From Hyalella azteca (Eukaryota > Arthropoda > Malacostraca > Amphipoda > Hyalellidae), in contig NW_025936691.1 in the NCBI RefSeq assembly GCF_000764305.2, positions 153,053 to 217,052 on the forward strand: a stretch of DNA of 64,000 nucleotides, read 5' to 3'. This document shows positions 13,446-26,930 of the stretch, one piece after another. Below the pieces are notes generated by a model. That model was not told where the DNA came from. It searched no databases and saw nothing but the letters and a program-made list of their open reading frames with translations. Position numbers and translations under genes: made by a program. Every line of letters starts with the position of its first letter. Position 1 is the first letter of the stretch.

Positions 13446-13700
13446 GAGAAAGTGAGAAAAGTTGAGTGAGAATAGTACGAATAGTGAGAAAAGTAAGAAT
13501 AGTGAGAAAAGTAAGAATAGTGAGAATAGTTTAGTGAAAATAGTACAAATAGTGAGAAAATTATAGTGTGAATAGTACGAATAGTGAGAAGAGTTTATTG
13601 AGAATAGTACGAATAGGGAGAAGAGTTTAATGAGAATAGTACGAATAGTGAGAAAAATGTATTGAGAATAGTACGAATAGTGAGAAAAGTTTAGTATTCG
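13446..13700. repeat. Purine-rich minisatellite (about 15- and 30-bp units)
   Basis: Words AGTGAGAAAAGT, GAATAGTACGAATAGTGAG and TTTAGTGAGAATAG recur. The plus strand is almost entirely A, G and T. Confidence 0.9.
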
Positions 13701-15198
13701 TGAGAAGTGGCCGCGGCTCTGAGATGCTCTGTAATGCAGTCTCCGTTTGATCAGGCGGTCCCGTCGCTCATTGATGGAAGCAGCGAATGACTTTTTCAAG
13801 CCTGGACTACAAGCGAGGATTTCGTTCTCTGTTATTGGAGGAGAGTGAGAAGACTAGAGCTTGTTTGCACGAGTCGAGGTAGTGGCTGAATATCGACAAG
13901 AGTTTCTTCTACGTAACGAGAATATCAAGTGACTGCTGGCTACTCGATCTGGTTCTTGTAAAGATGGTTTCTGTGAAGTAGCTACACAGTTTATTTTCTG
14001 AAATACAGCGTAAGATAAAATCTCAATAAACAGCAATATAATCAGTGTGTAGACCAATTAGTTGAATAAGCAAGCTACACGAGTCCAACGTTTTGGCTTC
14101 ACTCGCCTGTAAAACAGTCTCATGTAATTTACAACTCACCAGCCATTAGACGTTGAAAATGATGTTGATTAAACCTTGTTTCTATGAAATGACCTCGTAG
14201 TTAGCGCTGCTTAAACTTAATTTGTCTGAGGGGGGGGGGTAGAGGCTAATTTACATTTATTTAAAAAATTGAAAGATTTCCGGAACGAATCTTTATGACC
14301 TGCAATTTAAGCATAAATTAATTATGAGCTTCTTAAATGAACCGAGTCAAAACTAAATCTACGAAGGATATGACTTTAATAAATATTTGAAAATCCCTTG
14401 AATAAAGGTAATGCCTATTACTGCAGTTAACGCAAAAGAGCTCTCGCCGAGCTCCGCAGCAATGCATGACAAATGAATTTAGCGCTTTGAATGCGCTAAA
14501 AGTAACGGCCGACGTAACCTAGTTTTCGTTCCAAGAAAAGAAAAATTATATTGCATTGTGTAATGTACTCAAATTTGCATCACAAAGTTCTCGTTTTCGT
14601 GGCTCTTCATTGTCACCTGGAGAATGCAAATGAAATAACTTTTAGTTTTTAAAATATTTGATAGTGAAAAAACAGTACATTTCCCTGATTTCGGAAAATA
14701 ATTTTTCGAAATTTATGCGTACGAAATTCCGTGAAAATGATTTCCGAGTTCTGCTTGGTTCCCTGACTTAAAATTACTAAAACTACACAACGTCCTGAAA
14801 TTCATGTTATATTGTAGGCTTTTCTCATGCCCGTAGCGTCTGTTGTGGCAAAAATCGTGTTAATATAGTGTAATGTTCTCATTAGATTCAGTCGCCCATT
14901 TTACTAAATGTTTAAAAAAAACAATCCAAATTAAATGAATTTTCGATGAATGAATTGTATAAACTCAAACAAATGAATTCATACTTGCCCTCACACCATT
15001 TATGTGATTATAAATTCCGAAAAATAATTCAATCTGCATTTGAAATGAAACATTTTAATTTAACAAAGGGCATAGATTAATGCTCCTGCTGTTGCATTGT
15101 TCTGTAAAAAACAGCAAGCATTTGATTCGAAATGAGCACGAGCGGTACAAGAATGCTCAAATTCCAAGTAAAATTTTTAAGCTCAGTCTCCCTTCTCG
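13701..15198. other. No recognisable gene
   Basis: AT-rich DNA with a short G run at 14229-14239. Frames are short and unlike known proteins. Confidence 0.5.
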
Positions 15199-15572
15199 AC
15201 TTAGACGTCCATCTCAGTGAGGCCAGGCGTAAACTTAGACGTCCATCTCAGTGAGACCAGGCGTAAACTTAGACGTCCATCTCAGTGAGACCTGCCGAAA
15301 ACTTAGTCGTCCATCTCAGTGAGACCAGACGTAAACTTAGACGTCCATCTCAGTGAGACCTGCCGAAAACTTAGACGTCCATCTCAGTGAGACCAGGCGT
15401 AAACTTAGACGTCCATCTCAGTGAGACCTGCCGTAAACTTAGACGTCCATCTCAGTGAGACCAGGCGTAAACTCGATCAGACGTCCATCTCAGTGAGACC
15501 AGGCGTAAACTTATTCGTCCATCTCAGTAAGACCAGACGTTAACTTAGACGTCCATCTCAGTGAGACCTTCC
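15199..15572. repeat. 34-bp minisatellite, about 11 copies
   Basis: Each unit holds CTTAGACGTCCATCTCAGTG followed by AGACC and a variable tail (AGGCGTAAA or TGCCGAAAA). Two tail types alternate in part of the array, so the true period there may be 68 bp. Confidence 0.95.
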
Positions 15573-18280
15573 ATGAACTTAAGTATGCAAGTTTGAAGTG
15601 CCTCAGCGTTCTACCTCTTGCAAGTACAACTCGGGCAAAACAAAGCTGGCGCTTCACAGACGAGCTCCCAAGTTTACCGCAGTTATAATTTAGCTCGGAA
15701 AATTCATATCCGGAGGATGAATAGAGACGAATTCATCTAAGTTGCCGGTTGCAAAGAAAGTTTTGTTACTAAACTTAGTTATCCTGGAAGTTGTGCTTCC
15801 TAGGATTTCATTGAAAGCGATTATAACTGAAACCATTATAATTACTTAGTTGGGGTACCATTTGGAAATGAAGACTGTCTGCAACGGAAAACATTCTATT
15901 AAACTCCAGACCATAATTATAATATACATGTTGAGAAAAATCCTAAATTAATTTAAGCATATTCACACCGGACCGGACCTATCACTCTGACCTCATTCTT
16001 CATAATTTATAAGATTTTTAAGAACCTAAAAACGCATCCTTTCTGTAGTCTGCAAAAAATATTTTCATTAATTAGCAATCGAATAATTAGTTTTGCTAGC
16101 TCTGTAATATCGCTTGTAATTAAAACGGTGATTTAATTACATATATATTAATTTAAATAAAAACAGTCCGTCAATAATTAAGTTAGAACTTTTTATAGAA
16201 TAATCCTCAAGAATCTTGCTCTGAATGGATTGAAAACAATTGCGGGTGCCGCAATCAATCATGTAGTGCATATTATTTATTACCACATATGTTTAGCTGG
16301 AAATGCATTAAATGTAGTAATAATTTATTTAATTGAGAAGAATCTTATCATTTACTAAAGGCAGAACAAAAGTGAAACTATTGCAATAAATATTTGCTTA
16401 GTTAAAGCTAAATTCGTAGCATAATTTAATTTTTACCAGAGGTGGAATTATCTCTAAGTGGAATTATCTTAATTCTATTCGCATGTAATTATCAACCTGC
16501 GTCAAAATAAATAATGAAGTCGTCATGGCCGCCGTACAGGAGGCTCGCGTGTGAGGCCTTCAAGCAGCGCCGTCAAAACTGAGCTTCTTCAGCGAGCTCT
16601 CAATTGACTCGAGAATTAAGAGAACGTAATTAATGAGAGCTCGAGAGCAGCGAGACAAAGAGCTGGTGTTTTCAGCAGCGCTGAAAGGGCTAGTCGCATG
16701 CAGATGCTCATTGATGAGCGTGTATATTGATGAATATTTTGTACGTGTGGGGAAAAACTATATATTTTGTATAAATATTGCTGAATTTTCATAGAATCTT
16801 ATAGATTTTAAATGAAATTTGCTAATCGTTTCAACAAGGTAGAGAGAATTTTTGCTACTGTAGTTATGTACCAAGGAAGAACCGCAATTGGTGATGAAAA
16901 TTAGAGATGTGTTGATGGAAAAAATTGGATAAGTTTTCGTATTTTGCCGTTGTGAATCAATAAAAAGATGTTCACAGTTTACAGCACAGCTTTGGGTCAA
17001 GTCATTCAAAACAATTTGGGTAAAAAATCGAGGTCGTTGTTTAAATGAATAAATACTTTGAATAACCACTTCATGCATTCAATTCTTTATATGAAGACGC
17101 CGAATTTGAACAAAGGCGTAACGAGTAAGTATTAGGCGAGGTGCGATCTTCAGGTGTCAAATCTGTTCGCAACCTACAGCGTAGGGACTTTAATGGCTTC
17201 TCGGCCATCTGGATTTATTTCATTTTTATTTTTTACTTCATATGAAGTAAGCATACAAATGCATGAAAATGGATTTACTTGTTTTTGAAATAAGGGCTTG
17301 TTTTAATTATTTCTTATGCTAGAAGAAATTGCGAACGACAGGAGGACCTTATCCAAATACTCGTGTCCAATTAAATCTCTGAATAACTTAATGCATATCT
17401 ATTATAATTATGGCCAACAGACTTTATCACAGATAATCAATCGTCCGTGTTCGCGCTTGGTTCATCTAATAAACACCGTTCCAGCCTCATGCTCGTGTTT
17501 CTTGCACTTAAATAAATCTCCGGCAAAAAGCCCTAAAATTTTGACTAGTCTCCACCATGACCAATTAAGATCAACCATAATTATCATCAATCATAATCCA
17601 AAACTAAAACTTCTTTCTAATGCTTAAATGAAACGAGCTCGTGTAAATATTTTCCCCATAAAATATAATTCTCGCCTGGTGACATCAATCACGCGATTTT
17701 TATTGGATTTCGGAAGAAATTTCTGGGCCGTAATAACTGTCGACTTCCGCCCAAACTTTTATAATGACAGCGAATTTCTTTGCCCGGGTTGAAGTTCACC
17801 GTTTTGGCTGATACGACCATATATACGCAAAGATTTTTTAGACTTTAATTAAAGCACGTAAGGAAAAATAGTGCTATCGTGTTATTATAGTCAAGATGAA
17901 ATATTTCTTTGAGTCCATAAATAGCATGAATAGCACGAGATTGTTGAAAAAAGTGTTTCCCTGATTTTAATTTTGCTTTTCAGTAGAGGTTATGCATGAC
18001 TAATTCTTTTTACTTTCGCATATAGTTGAAAGAGTATTTTAGGTGTACTAGTCATACAATTCCAGGTAATTTTGTATACATTCCTTTGAATAAGTCAGGA
18101 TATGAATTAATGTGTGTCATTGTTAATCCTTGCTACGCCGTGACATCAAACTGTCCGCATTCTCGTACTCAGGAGTTATGAGCTTGGTAGAACCTCGGTA
18201 TGCAATTATGCGATTGACGACTAATTTGATTGAAGTGACAAGCACGTCGAGAGCTGCAACGCGTCAACTTCATGTGCAAA
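15573..18280. other. AT-rich DNA with a GC-richer patch at 16510-16700
   Basis: The patch at 16510-16700 includes GCCGCCGTACAGG and GAGCTCGAGAGCAGCGAG. It has only a 22-codon plus-strand frame from an ATG at about 16513. A 106-codon minus-strand frame (16758-17078) is AT-rich and shows no family features. Confidence 0.4.
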
Positions 18281-19094
18281 GGGCTGGGTGATAAGGGTAA
18301 AGTTGAGGCTGGATGTTAAGGGTAAGGTAAAGGCTCCGTGATGAGAGTAAAGCAAGAGCAGGGTTGCTGAGAATAAAATGCGGGCTGGTTGTTGAGGGTA
18401 AAGTAAGGGCAGAGTGCTGAGGGTAAAGTAAGGGCAGAGTGCTGAGGGTAGAGTATGGGCTGGGTGCTGAGGGTAAAGTAAGGGCTGGGTGCTGAGGGTG
18501 AAGTAAGGGCAGAGTGCTGAGGGTAAAGTAAGGGCTGGGTGCTGAGGGTAAAGGAAGGGCAGGTTACTGAGGGTAGAGTAAGGGCTTGTTGTTGAGGGTA
18601 AAGTAACGGCAGAGTGCAGAGGGAAAAGTAAGGGCAGAGTGCTGAGGGTACAGTATGGGCTGGGTGCTTAGGGTAAAAGAAGGGAGGGTTACTGAGGGTA
18701 GAGTAAGGGCTGAGTATTGAGGGTAGAGTAAGGGCTGGGTGCAGAAGGTAAAGTAAGGGCTTGGTATTGAGGGTAGAGTAAGGGCTGGGTGCTGAGGGTA
18801 AAATAAGAGCTGGGCTGAGGGTAAAGTAAGGGCAGAGTGCTAAGGGTAAAGTAAGGGCAGAGTGCTGAGGGTAAAGTAAGGGCAGAGTGCTGAGGGTAAA
18901 GTAAGGGTTGGGTGCTGAGGGTAAAGTAAGGGCAGAGTGCTGAGGGTAAAATAAGGGCTGGATGTTAAGGGTAGAGAAAGTTCAGGTTACTCAGGGTAAA
19001 TTAAGGGCTGGGTGCTGAGGGTAAATTAAGGGCTGGGCTGAGGGTAAAGTATGGGCTGGGCTGAGGGTAAAGCAAGGGCTGGGTGCTCAGGGTA
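18281..19094. repeat. 25-bp G-rich minisatellite, about 32 copies
   Basis: The unit is approximately GCTGAGGGTAAAGTAAGGG plus CAGAGT or CTGGGT. Some units lack 5 bp (GGGCTGAGGG). The plus strand is purine-rich with regular GGG runs. Confidence 0.95.
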
Positions 19095-20780
19095 TCAATG
19101 ATCCAACTTCATAATTGCACGGCGTTTGTAGCCGACAATTGCCAAGTTAGTGAAAGAAACTACATGCCGTTTCTGGTCGCAGTTGCAAGCGAGGTTCTAA
19201 GAAGCCATTGATTCCAAGCGCTTCGTAAATAACAAGCTGCGAAATAACGAAATATACGAGGAGGGTTTTCAAATCGTGGGAGGGTGTGAGCCGTAACGAA
19301 ATTGAAATAGTTAGGACTGGAGCCGCAGCTTTGACGCATCTCGTGTGGCGTTTGCTTATCGCGAGTAGTTTTCAGCATCACTCTGTCTCCTCGTGTCACT
19401 TTTGATCTCGACGCTGACCAGTATACGGTATGGTGCGGAGATACTGAACATTTATCATAGTGTTATTTTGTCTGATTTAATTTGTAGTAGGATTTATTGC
19501 CATCCGTATAGGCATTTTAATCTTTTGCAGACCTAGGTGCAAAATGATTTCAACCTGCGGCATTAGGCCTGTGACTTTAGCTTGAAGCCTGTGTGGCGAA
19601 CTCTTGCTAAATCTTGTTGGTATTAAAAATTTCTGTGTTCAGTTATCAAACTTTCATTGGCCATGCGCTTGTGTGAATTACGAAGTCAGGAAATGTGAAG
19701 ACCATTGCTAGAATGATATGTATCCACTCTAGGCTGCTAGTCAGCAGTTACAAGGACTATCAGCTCATCTAGATAGCAAGCAAAACTATGGTTTACATTT
19801 CGTTTCAAAACTAATATACCAGGCAAATTATTGTAATTAGGGATGAACTTTATGGCTATCTGACCGTCAGTGATAGAAAAATTGACTGCTTAATGCGGGT
19901 ACAAGGGAGTATAATGAAGGCTGAGATGTAGTATAGTAATACAAATGTATAAAACTTCGGGAAGTGAACGGTGGCATGTATAGCAATAAAAGGCTTTCCA
20001 TTTTCATGGCAGAAATTTTCTACATCATATCACACATTCATACATATTAATAGATACAGAAATAATGCTTAAATATTTTACTAATCAATTGTATAATATA
20101 CTATCATAATGCACTGCAATTAGGCACGGTAGGTTGAGTTGTTTTGACGAATAACATATTTTAGCACACACTAGAAGTCATTAGGGCTGTGTTTAGTTGC
20201 AGAAGCAGTGCATCACGATAATTAACTCACGATTATCGTGAGGACGGTAATCATGGGTCGATAATCGTATACCAAATATCGTTTAGGGATAACCCGTGGG
20301 GTTAAAAAAACGTGGGCTTTAAATCTTGGGGCAAATTTCGGAGGTGAATATCGAAGATCAAATATATTCGTAGTTTCATGCTGCGGTAAATGAGCGAGTT
20401 ATCTTTAAACAATGATTCGCGTCAAATCTTGCGCACAATACTGAACATTTTCACATCATAGTTCACATTCGGAAAAAAAAGAAGTATTCTAGCTGTCAAC
20501 ATGCAGCGAAAGAAATAACTACGAACCAAACAAAAACAAAGAAAATGACAAACATAGGCTACGCCTTCAATCAACGTCATTTGAGCAAACTTCAATACAA
20601 TAAACCAGATTGGAGAACACTGTTCATGACACCACATCGCTATGCTTCATCATCCACAAAACTGTTCACACAAAAGTACCAGCCTGTCCATCATATTGCA
20701 ACACCAGAACACCAAACTAGAAGCATCCCGTCACAGTACTAATAACCCGCGCGCAAGATCGCACATGAAAAGGCTCTGCG
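19095..20780. other. No recognisable gene
   Basis: There is a short inverted repeat at 20214-20240 (CACGATAAT and ATTATCGTG). Frames are short. Confidence 0.5.
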
Positions 20781-21092
20781 TGAAGCATGATTGTTGTTCT
20801 ACGTGAAGCATGATTGTGATCCTGAATAAAGCATGATTGTGACCCTACAAGAAGCATGATTGTGACCCTGTATGAAGCACGATTGTAACCCTACACGAAG
20901 CATGATTGTGACCCTGTATGAAGCATAATTGTGACCCTGCATAGCATGATTGTGAACCCTGTATAAAGCATGATTGTGACCCTGTATGCAACATGATTGT
21001 GACCCTTTATGAAGCATGATTGTGACCCTGTATGAAGCACCATTGTGACCCTGGATGAAGCACGATTGTGACCCTGCATAAGTCATAATTGC
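20781..21092. repeat. 23-bp minisatellite, about 13 copies
   Basis: The unit is approximately GAAGCATGATTGTGACCCTG plus TAT, with variants such as GCACGATTG. A 167-codon minus-strand frame spans the array and about 210 bp of unique flank. Confidence 0.93.
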
Positions 21093-23386
21093 TGCCACAC
21101 TCGCAGATACGTGCGGTAATCCGGCGCTGAAATCAATCGCCGGCATCAAAGCCGCGCTTGAATATCGAGCTTCGTAATTATGGAACAGAAGGACCAAATC
21201 CAAACCCTTGATGACGAGTGTTGTATGATGAGCAGGTGTCGGCAGATCGTATAACTTTACAAATTGCAAAAAATATTCCTTAAGATTCTTGGAATTCGTC
21301 ATGTGGCAAGATTTTTATGTAGATATATTGTCAAAGTTATATTCGCATATAGAAATTTCGTAAAGTAGCTATTCCGAAATTCATAATATAATTTTTTCGT
21401 CAAGTCGTAACATCTCTGTTTGCATCTTCAAGATTGTGTTTACTTTTGTGTGGATAACTACACTAAAAAACTACGTAGCTTTATTGTCATTAATGACCGA
21501 ATACGACCTGAGGGTAATCAATGATTACATTCATTATCAGGATTTGTACTCAGTTCCACGAATGAACAATTGGACATAATGCCATGAAGCATCGTGTGCG
21601 TTAATTCATTTTGATGACAGCTGTGTGTGGCTCACGTAAATCGAACTAAGATTGATCTGCTGAGATCAAATCTGCTGTAATCATCAAACGAGAATGGAGA
21701 AAACAACACTGAAATAGAAATTGAATGAAGAAGCGAAATCGGTCAAAATAGAAATTGAAAATAAAAGACGCTTGATAAACTGAAAATGTAAGTTTAATAA
21801 CGATGCATGATATATTGAAATAGAAATAAAGTCATGAATGATATGCTTCTTAGATCAAATGTTTTGGACAAAACTACTGGAATTTTGTAAACCTAAAATA
21901 TAAACTAGTACATCTCAATGATTGTCATTTAACCTATTTACTAAAATTATTAAAACTTTTTGTTATCAAGCGTACTGTTCTGTTTACCCAGTCCTTTCAA
22001 GTTTGTATATTCGTGATTTCTGCTCTAATTTCGTTCAAGGCTGATTCTTCCATTATCTCTGTAAAATCCTATCGTACTGAATGCCTCATAATAATGGCAG
22101 ATCATTACAATAATTTTATTTCAAATGGCTTCATCCACTCATTCTTCAACGGTCAATACTCGCCGTTCCTGCTTCACAAACCTACTTGTTCTACTCTACT
22201 TCAAAGAGTTTCTTGGTAGACTTTTTTTCTACTCGTAGATTAGAAAGAACAGCGTGAAGGCCACCAAAGAAGCGCGAGCTGATCGAAGTGTGGCTTTGTT
22301 GTCGCAAATTAAAGGAGTCTGCGATGGATTGCTTCCTTGCCGCCTCGAAAAGACTGCCACCTCAGGTCTAAGGAGGAGATTCTTCTTTCCTCGCTGTACA
22401 TTGTGTCAATTCTTGGCCTGCATCGTCCGCCGCAATATTGTGTGGCATGGAACCTGGATACATGTGATATTTTATTCAAGAAATGCCGTGTTTACAAAAT
22501 ATGTGAGTCTAAATTTAGTTACAACGAGAATCTGAATTTAATTTTTTAGTCTTCTTTCCTACCGGTACATTGTGTCAATTCCCGACCTGCACATTGCCCG
22601 CTGGCAATTGTGAGGCACAGAATCTGGATACGTGTGATATTTTATTCCTGAAATGCCATGTTTATAAAATATTTTAATCATATTACAGTTATAAATCAGA
22701 ATTTAATTCGTAAATTTTTCGAAAAATATTATGGTCCGAGAGACTCGACATTTTTTATCGCTTTAGGTTATTTACAAAATTACAAATTATCGCTTTAGGT
22801 TATTTACAAAATACAAAATTGTTGTGGTTATTCATATTGATCAATTACTTAGAAACTTACTTAACAAGCCAGTTTATTTCGATCATGCACTGGATTGAAA
22901 GCGAATTTGAAACGTGACGTGAACGTAGAATTCCGTAGCATTTGATCAAAACTGTTGTTTTTACTACAACAACTGCGTCTCCGAAAATTCCATGCATTCA
23001 AACAATCCATTCACGTTTTCCATTACGGTGTAAAAACCTTCATGGGTTTTTGGTGGCGAAGCGTGACGCTCTCTCACATTCTATTTACTTCTGTGTCATT
23101 ATAAAATGTTCGGCGCTATTTTGCATTCTTATTAAATTATAACAAATAAATTAGGCGCTTATATAAGCCAAACAAATGCAACATTTATAATTCTTGACAT
23201 TCAATTCGATTTATCGACGAGCTCGTGAAGTGAGCAGTGTGCTCAGCGCTACCCTGCTTGAGAAGTGAGCCGTTTTTCTAAAAGAATTGAGCCGAGCAGA
23301 CTTTTTTCCCGTACTTGTCACTTTTACGAGCGGAGAAGTGAGTTTAGAAAGTTTTTACAGTACACTCTTCCTAACAGCGTGCTGCA
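21093..23386. other. AT-rich DNA containing one 169-bp tandem duplication
   Basis: Nothing coding is supported. A pair of about 33-bp copies (ATCGCTTTAGGTTATTTAC) sits at 22758-22825. The larger duplication is listed separately. Confidence 0.45.
22381..22718. repeat. 169-bp tandem segmental duplication
   Basis: Copy A starts at 22381 and copy B at 22550. Shared words include TACATTGTGTCAATTC, GTGTGATATTTTATTC and GAAATGCC. The copies are diverged by substitutions and small indels, so this is an older duplication. Confidence 0.8.
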
Positions 23387-23675
23387 GAAATATGTCGGGG
23401 TTCATCAACGAGATGTCGTGGAGAGAAATATGTCGGGTTTCATCAACGAGATGTCGTGGCGAGAAATATGTCGGGGTTCATCAACGAGGTGTCGTGGAGA
23501 GAAATATGTCGGGGTTCATCAACGAGATGTCGTGGAGAGAAATATGTCGGGGTTCATCAACGAGATGTCGTGGAGAGAAATATGTCGGGGTTCATCAACG
23601 AGGTGTCGTGGAGAGAAATATGTCGGGGTTCATCAACGAGTTGTCGCGGAGAGAAATATGTCGGGGTTCATCAAA
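23387..23675. repeat. 38-bp minisatellite, seven and a half copies
   Basis: Units start GAAATATGTCGGGGTTCATC and continue AACGAGATGTCGTGGAGA, at exact 38-bp spacing (23387, 23425 and so on). All three plus-strand frames are stop-free through the array, giving overlapping 97-137 codon frames that are not genes. Confidence 0.95.
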
Positions 23676-26600
23676 TAACAGAATTTAATTACAAGATACT
23701 GATAATATTTTTACTGAAAATTTGCGTTTACTTTAATTGTGAGCAGTAAAACTATTTACTGATGTCAAGCTATAGGCTGACAAGCTCAAACATTGCAATG
23801 AGTAATATTGTTCGAAGTGAATACTGATGGACTATTTAAATTTCACTCAAATCGGCCCATTATTACGCCGGTAAATATCAAAATCATCAGATTTTTATCA
23901 CAAGTATTTATTTTGAAAGAGAGATATATTATTAAAAAATATGTTTCATCCATTTGACAATATATTAGTCTATTTATTTCGCAAATTAGGCAATAGTTCG
24001 TTTAGAAGAAAAAGAAAGAAATAAAATTACGTATAAATTCTCTTCAAAAGATCGATCGGGCCCAAGAATTGTCAGCATTATAAGATGCGAATAATCAAAC
24101 AAAATTTTTGTGTTAAAATATCTTTGAGCTGGAAGTTAATTTAGTAAAACTATACTACACAAAATCGTTTCAGCTAGTTCAAATCTGCTGCTGAAGGAAA
24201 AAAAAGCAATAATTAATTCAAGCAAAAAAGGCAAACTAACGCCGCATTGTTGCTTCAATTCCACCACAAAAGCAAATGGTATATTTATCACCAGAATATT
24301 CAAGAAATTAGCCATCACTGAAATTTTCAAAGTAATACAGCGTTTAAAAACAGCTCAGGAGTTACCATCGAAATTGCGAGAACGCAGCCTGTGGACCATC
24401 GAACCTTGGTTCTCAAACCTATTGTCAAAATTGCGCGTGTAAGAACTATGCAAAATATGTTCTGCTCGTATCCTGGCAATTACATTAATAAGATTAAACT
24501 TTTCAACGTTGTGCACTTACGTTCATGGGCGCAATAAATTTTCAGAAACAAGGACACAAGTTACGTGGTTTTCTTTCCATTCTCGCGCTCACGATTTTGC
24601 TCGCAGTACCACATATCGTTGATAAGGCGTCTATAATTTCGATCCTCCCATTGAATTATCTTTCATGATTGGCAGCCCATTTCACTAGGCCAATACCTGC
24701 GATCGTTTCATGATTGGTTACCGCATCACATCTCATCTCCGAGGCTTGATCAGCTCCCCTATTAGAACTCATGGCCGTAGCGGAGATCTCTTGGAGATCT
24801 CAGTCTGAACAGATGTTGGTACCAGCAGCCGACGGCCGGCCACTGGAATAATGTGGCCGACCAAAGTCCCAGCTTAATTACTTAAAATTTAACATAATTT
24901 CTTAATTTAAATTAATCACGCGTATGAGAAAAATTTCCAAAAAACACTGGGTTACAAATTTTTTTTTCAAAGTCGGCTAGGGCTCTGAGTTCAAAAACGG
25001 CATTAGTTTTGATATAAAGAAAAAACAGTTTTTCTTTTGTAACTGAAATTTTCAAAAAAATCGTTTTTACGTGAAAAGATAACATTTCTGCCGATCATTC
25101 TTCCGGTAGTTCATCATGATACCTATCAATGATAAAATTGTGTCTAGTTCTATAATCTTATTTCTCTGGTAATAATCAATAATAAATGCTTTATAGTAAG
25201 CAATCAAGTATTTTGCTTCATCCGGTACCAGTGAGAAGATATATAAAAACCTTAGACAATTAAGCCCGCAGTGTTCGCTCGACTGTCTCTTCTTGCGAAC
25301 TTTTCCAGACACGAACATGAGTCTCGACTTTTTGCATCCAAATGCTAACATGCCTTTGCTTGTGAACCGATTCTGTAGTATATTTTATTGAATTATGTTA
25401 ATACACATTAAAAACCAATATTGTTTCCACACGTTAACATTCCCTCACACGAACCCAGTCGCTGAACGAAACAAGTTCGTAAGTCGAAGAATGACTGGAT
25501 ACGAAAAGCTTTAATTTTCCGATAGGTACCAGGGATCAAGTTTCGTTCTGAGGTTACAAAATACAATGAAACATTAGGCAGGGACTCGTCAATATAATGA
25601 GCAATGCTCTGCGCCGGTCCATGCACAAGCGCGTCGTAATTCGCCCATACCATGCAAGAGCGGCGCTCAGGTTTTTTGATCGCATCTCGATAATTAGCTC
25701 GCCTACGCCGTGTAATTAATTTAGTGCACGGAAGTAAATTTCTATTTACATGAATGAAGTCTAATTCAATGTACTCGCGGTGCAGCCTCTAGTTCATTTC
25801 TGGAGGGAAGAGCTGAGCGTAGAAGAATCCTCAATGAACGATTACCGTTTTAAATGTATTTACTGTATTCGCAATTGCTGGAATCCTAAATCACGTTATA
25901 ATTTGATAACGTTTATGTTGTGTTAATTATTTATAACATTCAAGAATGTGCAAGAGAAATGAATTTAAAAATCAATGTGACGTGAATTTTTTCGTGCAAT
26001 GAGTATCGAATAAAGGAACTTGACCGATCCGATTTTTAGACAATATCAGATGGAACATCATGATAGTCTAGATTGTAGTTTGATGTGCTTGTTAGCGTAA
26101 ATTACCAAGAAACAAAGCAATAGAGCAGTACGTAAGTCATGCACAACATCTGAGAGACTTCACTAGGTGCACAAAAGAATTATATGTGATACAAAATAAG
26201 CATTGATTAAAAAAACGGGTATGACTCGATCGATCGTAGCTTGATACCTCAAATGAGATGAATTCTAACATACAACTTAATTTAGAGAATTTTAACCACA
26301 ATGTAAAATAATCCATGCAAAAATTCTGAAATTCTTTGAGATAGAATAACACAGAATATACCAGAGCAACTTATAAACTAAATATATTTCCTTTCCGCAA
26401 TTGCGATATTGCACATATATTGAACCTCAGCAATCAATCATCGGTTGTCCGTTTTCTATATAAATAATTTTGCTTGGTTTGCTTTAGCTAGAACTTATTC
26501 AACGAAAGAGTGGAGTCTGTCATTGCAGAAATACTTCACAAAGAATAAGATAATATACTGACTTGTACTGAGGCTTGAAGTAATTTCCGAATTATTAATC

Positions 26601-26930
26601 AGAATTAATTAATTACTTGTACTTAGGCTTGAAGTAAATTCAGAATTAATAATCAGAATTAAGTAATTAAGTAATCAGAATTGTACAAATTTTCCAGTCA
26701 TACTTTAAGGATCAAGTCTGCGTAAGCAGGGTCAAAATGACGCAAAACTTTTATATTACAAATTAAATAAAAACAGCGTGAGTTCAATGCGGAAATGGCT
26801 AGAAATACAAACGCTTTGAATAAGTAAACAATGCAAATGTTTCAACGCAAGGATTCAAGCTTCTCGATCTGCTGGAATGCAAACATTTGAATGCGTTTTC
26901 CACTTTGCTACGTAAATTGAATGTAAGTTA
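23676..26930. other. No recognisable gene
   Basis: AT-rich DNA. A GC-rich word CGGCCGGCCACTGGAATAA near 24834 is nearly repeated near 53973. A TATA-like CTATATAAATA at about 26456 has no gene behind it that I can identify. Confidence 0.45.

Noticed and set aside
15199..15572. CRISPR-like regular repeat array
   Set aside because: Units are directly tandem with no unique spacers, and the window is eukaryotic; it is a minisatellite. The same applies to the other arrays.
20799..21302. 167-codon minus-strand open frame
   Set aside because: The second half is a 23-bp minisatellite read through rotating frames; the unique first half shows no family signature or splice support.
23265..23749. Three overlapping plus-strand frames of 97-137 codons
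   Set aside because: All three frames are open through a 38-bp tandem repeat, which is not how a real coding gene behaves.
26456..26466. TATA-like CTATATAAATA
   Set aside because: AT-rich background makes this common, and no initiator at the right distance or downstream gene is visible.
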